This document shows positions 44,844 through 54,837 of a DNA stretch of 64,000 bases, piece by piece. The stretch spans positions 1,302,001 through 1,366,000 of the forward strand of contig JAHQRK010000015.1 of assembly GCA_019828595.1 (NCBI GenBank). The letters run 5' to 3'. The DNA comes from Aphanomyces cochlioides (Eukaryota > Oomycota > Saprolegniomycetes > Saprolegniales > Verrucalvaceae). Within the stretch, counting starts at the first letter, position 1, and every line of letters begins with the position of its first letter. The notes under the pieces are model-generated. The model did no database searches, had not been told where the DNA came from, and saw only the letters and a program-made list of their open reading frames with translations. Position numbers and translations under genes: made by a program.

Positions 44844-45117
44844 GGGTGCGTCTGGCAAAATTTCAAAATCAATATGCCATTTTCAGCCAAAATGGGATCA
44901 ACGATTTATGGCATATTCAAAATGGAGGTTTTACCTCCATTTCGTAAAATGGCATTTTGGGAGCCTCCAGTGAGTATATCCCAACCCAAAATTTTGGACT
45001 TAGTGCAAAACTCTTGGAGATAAACAAGTTCATATTTTGACCTCAATTATTGAATTTGGCCTCAAAATGCCATTTTGGGCCCATTTATTGTAATATTTTC
45101 GGTTGCCAGACGGGCCC
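44844..45117. mobile_element. Nested MITE, PIF/Harbinger (Tourist-like)
   Basis: The termini are GGGTGCGTCTGGCAA and, inverted, GGGCCCGTCTGGCAA, 13 of 15 positions matching. Both sides carry the 3-bp duplication TAA (44841-44843 and 45118-45120). A GGG start, short imperfect TIR and TWA-type duplication are typical of Harbinger MITEs. The interior is AT-rich with inverted AAAATGGCATTTT-like words and no ORF. It sits within the larger TIR element. Confidence 0.72.
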
Positions 45118-45209
45118 TAAAGCATTTTGATTGGCTAAAAATGAAAAGTTCTTTGATTGGCTAAAAATATGACAGAAATCTGATTGGCTAAAAACATGAA
45201 CAAACCTGA

Positions 45210-45413
45210 ATGGCTGGTATGCCCCCAGTCAGGGGCATTTTGGAACACCTGATGAGTTTTGGACACCTGATGCGCTCCAGAGAACACGACGAGGTCAGCC
45301 AAATTCGATGCACACTCTGTGGACTATTGCGACACTGGTCGTCATTCATGGATGAAACAACAACCATCCCTTACAAGTCCTGTTTACTGTGCAGGATCAA
45401 GCGAGGACGTTGA
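45210..45413 (+). CDS. Small CxxC-CxxC protein inside the TIR element
   Basis: A 67-residue frame with two Cys pairs (IRCTLCGLL and KSCLLCRIKRGR) about 25 residues apart, as in a small zinc-binding finger, and a basic end. No family recognised. It may be a host-derived fragment or part of the element's own coding capacity. Short length keeps confidence low. Confidence 0.3.
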   Translation: MAGMPPVRGILEHLMSFGHLMRSREHDEVSQIRCTLCGLLRHWSSFMDETTTIPYKSCLLCRIKRGR

Positions 45414-45530
45414 AAAAGACTTTACTTGTGTTGACTAAATGTCATTCGAATTGTTATGTATTTACATTAATTAGATCACAAAATATTCAATTAGAATATT
45501 ACATATAAAACTATTTAGACACTGTGGTAT

Positions 45531-46037
45531 TTACACGCTTGCGTTTTGCACGGGGGCTCCATTGCTTTCTTCATCTTCAAGTTCGGCAGCAACCGCAGCA
45601 TCGACGTTTTCTTGTTCAAGACCCATGGCTTCAAGATGACCAATTGGTAACGCGTCGCAAATTGCCATAAGCATTAACATAACAAGCTCATCTTTTTTTT
45701 TCTTGGGTTGAAGGCGCAAAAATGCCAGAGTTGCCACGCGCTTTTCTTGTGAGCGGTTGGGGAACGACGGGAAGCTTGTTTCTTCAAGGCAGTCGTCATC
45801 GCTGTCGTCATCGCTGTCTTTGTTTTAGTTGTCATCATTCGTAGTAGTCGTCCCATTCTCTGGAAAAGGGTGTTGGGCAGAAGGGTCTCTCACCTTCTTG
45901 GTGAAATGTCGGCGGACAAGGCAGCTCCAAGGACGATTCTTGTGTTGGCCATCAAAGTGACCCTTGATATACGTCGAAGAAATGGCGTTCTTGTTGGAAC
46001 AGCCAGGTACGCAACAAAAGAACCGAGGTCGCACCAT
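45531..46037 (-). pseudogene. C2H2-like zinc-finger protein with in-frame stop, inside the TIR element
   Basis: From ATG 46037 the frame gives MVRPRFFCCVPGC, a C-x4-C/H-x3-H type finger (GHFDGQH), a basic patch and an acidic tail. A TAA at 45825-45827 interrupts an Asp-rich run that resumes in the same frame (SDDDSDDDCLEE) and continues to TAA/TGA at 45531 through a Lys-rich and a Glu/Ala-rich stretch. A single nonsense change in a longer DNA-binding protein is the simplest reading. A short intron removing the stop is possible but no good donor is seen. Confidence 0.5.
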
Positions 46038-46292
46038 CGACAATCTTAAAATGAAAGAAATCCATTACTTTACAACTGGCATAATTTAAACAATTCACAT
46101 ACAATTGTATCGTATAATTGGTACAAGAATTCACGCTCTGTCAGCCTCTCGCAGCCACACATTGTCACTTGTTCTTTGGCGTTCATAAAACAATTTGTTT
46201 TATTTCAACCAATAAAACTTCTGTTTTTTATATCCAATCAGAAACGCAAATTCTTGGACCCAACCATCTACACTGTACACCAAGTGCGTAGT

Positions 46293-47414
46293 TTAACGGA
46301 GTCAGAAAGCTAGCACATCCTTTCGCGTGGCAGGTCGTCAATTGTTGTTGCGTGGTCGTAGTGGGATACAGGAGTCCCCCAGTTTCGCTTCAAGCAATTT
46401 TCAAAATTTATATTGTGTGTTCTACTCAACCGGCGATTGGTTGAATCAACCGCCGGAGAACCGCCAGACCTCTGAAATATAATGCAAATATCAATTTTAG
46501 AAGGTTATTTGACCCTTGATACACGAAATCGATGAAGCATTGTCGCTGCGCTGGCGAGGCCAGTGACCTCTCCACTCAACGTGAAGAGCGCTGAGTAATG
46601 TGAAATGCTCTACGAGGTGAGGTCGCCCTGCGAAGTCAATCAGAGTCATAACGTTAGAGATTTGTAGCATTTTTTCATACAAACTAAGGTCAGTTTTCAG
46701 CCAACCAATTGACAGTAAAATTATTTTTAGCCAATCATATCGTCTGGTCGATATGCAGGTGATTGGAAATATTGCCTGAAATTGGCAAATTTGGACGGAA
46801 ATCACAATATCAGGGTACATTATGATTGGAAATATTATTTTTCAAAGGTTTATCCAATTAATATTCGGTACTGTCAAAAATAAATAAAAACAAATAAAAT
46901 AATATTATACAGGATATTAGTTTGGAAAGGGAGGCGAAAACTGGGGGACCACTGTAACAACTAAACTCAGCTTATCTTCAGCTGGATCCCATAGAAAGTT
47001 CAAGATAGTTTTGAGATGAATGATGATATTTGGTGTATCGTATTCGTATTGGGTATTTGTATTGGCGATACATACTGTATTTCTAACCTTCACGTCCAAT
47101 CAAATTCTTCCATCTCCATCCTCCTTCATTTTGAAATCTGAGAGATCGAGGATGCTACGATCTCGCAGACAAGCGAGCGAGAATTAATGACTTCTGCTTT
47201 GGTTTCCGTGTCAGTGGTATGGAAGTATGTATTATGACTTATGTCTCACTATGAATTGATTAGATTGTCGAGTCAAGACGCAGCTTCGACCACAGTTTCA
47301 AGGCTCCTTCGACAGCACCAGTTGGTCCTCGTTTTCTTTCCTTGGTGTCGCGATTTGCCTGGATGTGGTCCAATATTTTTGACTGTATTTCAACAGCCAC
47401 AGATCTCCAGAGCT
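46293..47414. other. No gene seen between TIR element and Crypton A
   Basis: AT-rich sequence with no domain-bearing frame. A hairpin-like CCGGCGATTGGTTGA / ATCAACCGCCGG lies near 46430-46458. The antisense frame at 46497-46820 has no recognisable features. It may include the 3' part of the Crypton element. Confidence 0.4.
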
Positions 47415-49427
47415 TCATTTCATTCTCGGTTGGTACTCTGCTGGGGGCTTCATCATCATCTTTTTGATAGGATAGAATTTTTCAGCAATTCTAATTGCTT
47501 GAATAACACGGTGTTGTACTTTGTTGTTTCGTTCTAAAGGTATGCTCCATAATGACTCAGCTAAATATCTCACAATCAAATCAGAGAATTGAATATTTGC
47601 CAGTGATGTAAAATCGGATGGCCAACTTCTGACGTGTCCTATGTTCAGGATATTCATGTATGATTTTTCAATTCCTTGATCACTCGATAAAGGGTAGACA
47701 TTTGAACCATTTTGTACGAGTAAATTGTGAATAGATGCCAGTTGATTGCTCTGCGATTTCACAAGATTTTGCAGTTCGAATGTCAAACCTCGAAGATTTA
47801 AAACTTCTCCCATCAATGTACGATAGCCCAAGACGAGTTTTTCGAGCACATCGGAGAATGTGTTGGCACCAACAAAATGCTTAGCAATATCGTCGTTTGG
47901 TAAATTCTGGAGGATAACAGAGGTCTTAAGTTGAGTCAAGTTGTCCATAATAAACTTCGTTCGTATATTTTCACCCCATTTTAAAAGAATTGCGAGCACA
48001 ATGTCTTCGGTGTCACAAAATACTGCTTGGCCTGCTTCAAGCAAAGTCTTATGGAGCATGTGCTTCTCACATGCATGCAACGTATCTCGTAAGTACATTA
48101 ATAGGGCAGCTGTCATTGCATTTGCAAACGATCAATTTGATAATCTGTCCATAGTAAAACCAAACAAGCTGTCCACAAAAGTGCTAATTTTTATTTGTTC
48201 AACAGGATCAGACGATATAGCTTCCAATGAAGCAGAGAAAACTCGGAGGTTAGGCTGCTCCCATCCACTTAGAGCTCGCCCAACTGTTTGATCACCATGC
48301 CAAGTTTCAGACAAGTACTCCATCAATTTTGAAAAACTCTCCACAGCCCACTGCCCCCTATGGGCTAAGTCGGGCAAAGATACTTGCTGATTTGAGGCTG
48401 CCGCAATACCAGCACCACGACGATTTAAATGGACATTAATCTGGGGTTAAATCATTTGAGCCACTCAACTTATAGATAGCCTAGGGTATGTTTAATTTAA
48501 GACTAGTGTCTCCAAAAGATCACCTTCATCAATCTGTTAATGTATGCTGCTGTTTTCAATTCATTCGAGCCTTGCCCCATGTGATAAAATATTTTGTCGG
48601 ATGCTGAATAACGATTGCAAACAAGATGACAGGCAAGGGAATGAACCATATCAATTTGCCAAATCAATGCAGAAGGAAAGATCGATAACGAGTGCTGTTT
48701 TGAGACTTTTCGTCGAGTTATATCACCTATGATAAATCCATCCATCCATGTAATGTCTTGATATCGGATATTGCCCACGTCTGAGCCTCGCCCTATCGAT
48801 GCCCACTGTGCATTGAGCAGTGTGCGATCTCCAAATGATTTGAGATCATTCTGTCGAAATAGAATTTCTCCAATTTGTGTCAGGTCATGAATTGTCTTGG
48901 GTGGAGCTTGATCCTTTAATTTAGTGCCATCTACGCTAATGTATAACAAATATAATATAGCACACATGTCTACCTTTTAAGCTTTTCAGCACGTACTGTT
49001 TTGCCAATTGACGACGTGTATTTGAATACCAGCCCGAGTTGTCATTGAAAATGCTCGTTTTGAACTGCGTCTCCAGTTGACGACGAATGCAGCTAAGGTA
49101 ATTCATGGATGTTTGAAAACCTATCGTAGTATTGCTGAGTAAGAAAGAGCAGAACTTGCCAATTGTATCTTTTGAGACTATCTCTACTGGAATGGTCTCA
49201 AAAGATTGAATTGAGGGCCCCAGGAATTTCATGAATTGCTTTCTGGCTGACTTGTCTTGGCGACGGCTAGAATCTCCAAGCCGGCTGTCGTTGATGTCCT
49301 GGACATTCAAGAGATCCGCGACAATCGCGTCGACATCGGGGTTGTCGAGTTCACCAGGCTTTGATAAGAGATCTTTATGGCGCTTCGAGACGTGTTTTCT
49401 CGGACGCGACTCCTCGTCGCTGGACAT
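47415..49427 (-). pseudogene. Crypton A: tyrosine-recombinase transposon, one in-frame stop
   Basis: The frame starts at 49427 (MSSDEESRPRKH), with an N-terminal DNA-binding SAM-like region (SARKQFMKFL, SMNYLSCIRRQLE). Introns lie near 48980-48930 and 48510-48422. Catalytic residues follow in order: Arg in SIGRGSDVGNIR, HxxR in VHLNRRGAG, His in LAHRGQW and Tyr in KLMEYLSET. A long C-terminal helical region (LVLGYRTLMGEVLNL, NLVKSQSNQLASIHNLL) ends at 47415. A TGA at 48132-48134 interrupts the frame and the protein resumes in the same frame. Cryptons move as DNA circles using this recombinase and have no terminal inverted repeats, so the element ends cannot be placed precisely. Confidence 0.78.
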
Positions 49428-49780
49428 GGTTGTGACAATAACAGTTCTTATTGGTCAGATATGTAACCAATCACTATAAATATGCTACTCTCAGCTGAAG
49501 AAGACCAGATACACTGTAGTATGTGATTTCCATGATTACTTCACAGGTCAAGCGCGTTCTGAAGTGCATGATCGATACGAAAGCATGGAGAAGATGGCCT
49601 CTCGTTACGAGACAGTATTGACGACCTGCCTTTCACTCACGGCGCAAGATCTCGCAAGACGTCGAGGCGGTCAATGGATCGAGATGACTTTCAAAACCCT
49701 CGTGCAGTGAGACCAGAGTGACTTCAGCTTCCGATGCGTATGACGAAGGGTGTCCCATTTGGGTACAGTCTTCGTACCTG
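49428..49780. other. Gap between the two Crypton elements
   Basis: About 350 bp with no supported gene. It should contain the 5' end of Crypton A and the 3' end of Crypton B. No repeat structure marking the junction could be identified by eye. Confidence 0.4.
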
Positions 49781-51798
49781 TCATTTGTGCAACCCAGTGT
49801 ACAACCTTGTTTTGATTGGAAGAAAATATTCATTATTTGACAACCTGCCCTGATGAATCAAAGTCGTAAAGTGGCGGTCCGCTCGAAGTCTGACGAGTAT
49901 GCTTGATACTGACAACTGGCGTCCATAAGCATTGTAGACTTTGTCAATGGCGACATCACTCGTGTATCCAGCCCGCACAAGGCCAGCCACAGTGTCCCAA
50001 AACACTTTTCGCCTTGAGAAAGCGAACTTGTTGGCTCCTCGCTCCGCAGCCGTGAAGTTCTTTGCTGGTTTCCGTCCACCACAGCCAAATTCATACTCGT
50101 GCCACAAGTCAAACAAATCTTTTGGTCTTTTTGAGAGCTGGACTGAAGCGCTCGCTTTTCTTGCCGTCTCGTCGTTTCGCATTGTTCATCATCTTGGCTT
50201 AGTCGCATCGATACAGTAGCCACGGGACGCATTGTATGACGGTGTAGGATGGCGGAGAATCTATCGAGGTCTCTCTGAGTGTCGTGTCTCGCTCGTTGGA
50301 CCTCATTCAATATATCGGTCATGTAGCGCTTAAGCGAAAAGATTTCTGAGTGGAGCGCAGCAAATTGTCGTCGATCATGTTGACTTGTCGATGTAGTAGA
50401 GGCTCCAGCTTCGTTTACGTTGGCATGGCTGTCGGTGGGGATCTCACTGAGCGTGATAAGATGCATCTCTGAGCCGTCGCCGACCACGTGAACCTGTTCC
50501 CGCACTATTGGATTGACTTCACGATTGCCTCCTGCGTGAATATATGCTTGAATCGTCCATTCTTGTAGCGCAGTGGGGAGTAAGGCAGAGCTATAGATTT
50601 CCTTTGATTCAAGCGCCGCCCAAAGTAAGACACAGCCCAACGTCTCAGCCACGGCCTCGCCAAAAACTCGATTGGAGGTTGGAGCCTCTTCGTTCACAAT
50701 GATCTCTCGAGTGAGCAATGATAAACCATGTTTGAGAACATAGCGACATGGACCATTTGGGCCAGCAAGTACTGCAGCAGCACATGCATCTGGATAGGGC
50801 TGTGTATTGTCAATGTATGTGTCAACCATGGCCTTCCGAGTGCGCCATCTACCTCGACGATTTACATAGTCCTTAGTTAGACCACTCCGACTTCCGAACG
50901 TCGCAGCGCCCTTTCGCAAGCTATGCGTGCCCATGTTTCCTGATTTAATCTTGCTGAATGAGGCATTCTCCATTGCAAGTTGCAAAGCTCTTCGGACAAC
51001 ACGGTCGCCATCTTTAGGATTTCCATAGACAAACTCAGAGTTTGCCACCGCTAGTGTACATTCAATATATACAGCCAACATGAGAAGTGGGCACATTTGT
51101 GGATCGCTGCTCCCAAATACAACTTGCTCGGGTGCATCTCGCTCCTCGAGTATATTCTTGGACCATCTCATTTGACATATAAGCGTCGACGAATGATGTA
51201 TATTTGACGAAAAGTCCTCGAAGCGCAGCTTTATCATGTCGTCGATTCGTGCAATTAAATGCCATTGCATTGTAAGAACACTGCATACAAAGTGGCTTGT
51301 TGGTTTTGGACTCGCAGCAACGATTGATAGCAGATTGAGAAATTCTGGATACTCGATGGGGCGCCGTGCATTGCTCATTACGCCTTCACGGCGAACTTCG
51401 CTCTTTTTGACCCCTTTGATAATTTTATTCACCTCTTCAGCACGAGTGGAGTTGCCATGCTTGGAGATAGGATCCCACTGGAGAGCACGACGTGGCATGA
51501 ATGATGAGATCGCTTTTTTGTCAAATTCTAGTGTCGTTGAGCGTGCGTGCGTAGGCTTTGCGTTTACTGGTGGTGTGTCTTCTCCATACGCTCGTCGGTT
51601 TAACCATCGACATACGTCAGCTGGCGTAACACTCAGCAGCATCTCCGTTGTGAATTCTTTGTCGGACGTGTAAGTTGTGTCGTCCTTCATGGACATGAAT
51701 CGTACGAGGATTGATCGGTATCGGTGGTCTCCCATGTGTGCGCAAGTGATGAAGTGAGCTCGCGTATTGGCTAGCTGCACGAACGTACTGTGGCTCAT
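49781..51798 (-). pseudogene. Crypton B: tyrosine recombinase with GCR1_C-like domain, frame-shifted
   Basis: The ATG at 51798 opens a long frame with a YR domain. It has KKAISSFMPRRALQWDP and SNARRPIEYPEF in the N-terminal half, catalytic Arg in LIARIDDMIKLR, HxxR in THSLRKGAAT, RRGRW, and Tyr in VDTYIDNTQPYPDA. A hinge rich in Ser/Arg follows. Near 50200 the frame changes, and the GCR1_C-like DNA-binding domain (DLWHEYEFGCGGRKPAKNF, FSRRKVFWDTVAG) is read in another frame to the stop at 49781. YR plus GCR1_C is the classic Crypton layout. Sequence and architecture differ from the neighbouring Crypton A. Confidence 0.82.
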
Positions 51799-52667
51799 TT
51801 GCAACCAGTGATGAATGACTCGATCTAATTATACTTTCAGGTTGCAAAACGCTCCGGATAATGCAACACAGTGTGCAATCAATGTTGCAAACTGCATTGT
51901 GAGATGTCGTCACTGTGCACTGCCGCTTTGTTGACGGTACAGTGCGAAAATGGAGAAACAGCCAATCAAAATTTTAGAATTTGGAGATTTACAACTTCGG
52001 TTGCAAATGGCTGGTAAAGTACTAGTATTGGCGACACGAAACCGACTGCCACCTCCTCAATGAGAGCATTCAGCATGCTTCAATCTCGTCGTAATTAGAA
52101 CGAGTTGAGACTTTAATCCTTGAACAGTTTGATAAAATGAGAAGTCGCTGACGCGTGTCGACTGTCTATTTGAATGCAGTGTAGATATCTCTTTCCTTGG
52201 ATATGAGCACTCAATTCTTTGGATGTCATGGTGATACCTATCGTTTCCACTTTCTCCAATTTGGCAAGTTTCCTCTGCTTTCGTACTTCCTTACTCTGTG
52301 ACGACTTATTCTCAATGCGGCTTTGGCAATACGCACGAGGCATCCCCACGATTGATTCTTCCAGCCACCCGAGCATTATGATTGTGATGGCTTCAAGCAT
52401 AACCAGCATTGGAACGACTGTCATGTTGGATCCTTGCACTCTCTGCAAGTCTGAGGCCTATCCGGTCCTTGAGTTTTGCGCCTTTCGCTGTGTGAGTCGA
52501 TAGAGAGATTAGAGATTGTTGCACACCTACGCTCAATCAATGAGGCCATGGGTGTCCGTGATAGTAACAACAATATCAACTGCAGGTTGATGATACTTCA
52601 GCGTCCAGACGTCCACAGTGTGATTTTTTCTGTGTCAACGACGCCTTCAAACGCTGCCAGTCTTCAA
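51799..52667. other. No recognisable gene right of Crypton B
   Basis: The minus frame 52113-52448 (111 codons) and overlapping plus frame show no domain. The region may include the Crypton 5' end and the 5' flank of P450 copy B. Confidence 0.35.
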
Positions 52668-54174
52668 ATGCAGCCTCTTTGTATATATTCTTCTTTTGCG
52701 GTCGCTTCGTTGACCTGTTTGGTCGTTCTGGTGTCCATAGTCACGCCAAATCAACCATATCGAGGGGCCACCGCCGTCGAGCTTCCTTTTTGGTCATTTG
52801 TACGAGAGATTTCTACATTTCCTTCCCTAAGAAACTGTAGGAATCAAGCGTATGCCAATGCCGTCAAGTGGAAGACCCAGGACCACTACACAGAATCATT
52901 CTTACCTTGGACCAAGCAGTATGGTGGAGCTGTCCGTTTACGAAATTTTTTTAGCTCCTGCTTCATCCTCACTGATCCTGCAGCCGTGCAACATGTCGAC
53001 TCTTCCATTTAGAATCAATTTCTGGGCGATGGATTGCTTAGCGCCGAGGGAAAGCAGCAGTGCTCATCAACCAAGCCCAGCATTATTGTGAAAGTTATCT
53101 CGACTCCGCGTGCGATAGCCAAACGCCAGTCGGTCTCTCCACCGGTATGAATGTGCACCGCTATATTCCTCTCATGGATGTTAGTGTTCCCCCAGTTGAC
53201 CGTATCCATCGCTAGTTTGTCAGTGTTGGGCGTCGACTTTCATGCAGCGCCCACGCTACTATCGATAGAAACGTATGAAGAATGCATGGTGCCGTTGACT
53301 CCGTGGGTGGCAATTGGAACCTTTTGTATCCCTTGCTTTTTAAGCTTTCCCTTGCCAAGTTTGATCAAACGTCGCCAAGCACATGACACGCTGAGGGAAT
53401 ACTTCACGAAAATCATATACGACAAACTAGCAGCCCCGCCAGCCTCTGGTGAATCCAAGGATCTCCTCGACCTGATGCTCCTCACCTCGACCACTGAGGA
53501 GGCTATGACTCATGTTTTCACGCTTATCATGGCGGAAACGACACTGTAAGCACTCTCGGTTATGGTTTTGGTACTTTGGCCTCGTATCCTCAAGTTGTTG
53601 CTCTCATTCGCGCCGAACACAGTGAAGTTATTTCAAAGCATGGCTCGCTGAGCTCATGGAAAGCTGTGAGCGAGCACCAATATACTCGTCATTTTCGAAA
53701 CACTGCGCATTCATACTGTCCTTTACTCAACCATGCAACGAATTACGTCAGCCGACGACCATCTCCGTATGCTTGGTGGCTCGAAAATCTTCGTTCTAAA
53801 GGTAAGGCTCTTTGCGGCAACTTTTAGCATGAACGACAGGATACATACATCCTTCCCAGTGTGATGCACTGCAATCCAAAGCACTGGACCCACCCAGACC
53901 GCTTCAATCCCGATCGCTTTGTCGAAGGAACGCCAGAGTGGAATGCTTGGCGCTGCGGCATAGTAAATCACACACGCGTGGTTACGCCTCCCATTCAGCT
54001 CAGGAAGCAAGGATTGTATTCCACAGAGGTTTGCCCTGGCGGAGCTTCAAGTGATTGTAGCTCATCTGATACGACTTTACACCAACGCCCAAGATGAACT
54101 TGCGCCATGATTTCAATCGCATGGTGCTCAAACCAGTGCAAGTGGAAATGACCGTGCATCGAGTGTGCGCTTAA
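52668..54174 (+). pseudogene. Cytochrome P450, copy B, broken
   Basis: The sequence starts with a signal-anchor (FAVASLTCLVVLVSIV) and follows copy A: FLPWTKQYGGAVRLRNFF, FPQLTVSIASLSVLGVDF, LPSLIKRR, KDLLDLMLLTS, an I-helix remnant (MAETT), GSLSSWKAV, NPDRFVEGTPEW and a heme-loop remnant PFSSGSKDCIPQRFALAEL that keeps the axial Cys. Frames change repeatedly, near 53010, 53150, 53548, 53690 and 53950. An in-frame stop at 53547-53549 follows the I-helix. It is on the opposite strand to copy A, about 8 kb away. No functional enzyme can be made. Confidence 0.8.
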
Positions 54175-54837
54175 TGTCAATCAATAATCGAAGTCGGTCA
54201 TGGTGTTGGATTGTTCTTCCAATGTCTTCATGTGCCTTTGCTAAGCGTACAAAGTGCTTCTAGCGATCTCAACACAGGCGTCTAATGGGAGTTGATGCAT
54301 GTTGTTATATTTTGACTTTGGGTCAGACTTTCAGATCCATCACTCTTTGTTGATGTTCCGTCGACCTTTGGAATCCTGTCAACTTCAGTTCATCCACAGG
54401 AAACAACCAAATGCCAATCACCTCCCAAACGAATCCAGCCGAATCCATCGAATCTCTCTCGATGACGTGGCAAGATAAGATCCTAGCCTAAATAATCACA
54501 TTCAACGTGTAATCAAATATCTCATTTGGGGCAGCAGCATGACTTTGCACTTGAGATTGCCTTTTGACCAATTTGACGTTGTTTACAATGAAATGTGCAT
54601 TTACTGCTCCTCTCGACGTGCTAATGATATTCTGTTACTGAGGTGAAATGCAGGCTTTGTGGATAACCTCGCGAATTGGAGATCCACATTCGCGATTCCT
54701 ACATTTGTTCCTAGAGTTTCCTCATGGAGATTGGTCAACTTGACGTGTGACAAAGACTCTGGAATGATGAACTCATGTGAAGGTCGTGAGATCTTGACGG
54801 TCAACTCCCTTTCTTGAGGCTCATTTTCGAATCGAAG
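54175..54837. promoter_or_regulatory. Upstream region of ABCG copy 2
   Basis: No coding frame is supported here. The 660 bp should contain the promoter of the intact transporter gene; the sequence just before the start codon is TTCGAATCGAAG. Confidence 0.4.

Larger units (their letters stand above)
44776..46292. mobile_element. TIR DNA element with zinc-finger ORFs
   Basis: The ends share CTTGGTGTACAGTGTAGATG as a perfect 20-bp inverted pair (about 44783-44802 and 46265-46284). Weaker similarity continues for about 60 bp, including CTGATTGG at matching depth in both arms. The flanks are compatible with a TA target duplication (TTTTA before, TAG after). Inside are repeated ATTGGCTAAAA-type words (45128-45195), a 274-bp nested MITE, a small CxxC ORF (+) and a zinc-finger ORF (-). 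No transposase is seen, so the element is non-autonomous or decayed. The superfamily is unassigned. Confidence 0.6.

Noticed and set aside
46428..46458. CCGGCG/CGCCGG hairpin as a terminator or origin
   Set aside because: Imperfect pairing and no functional context in a eukaryotic intergenic region.
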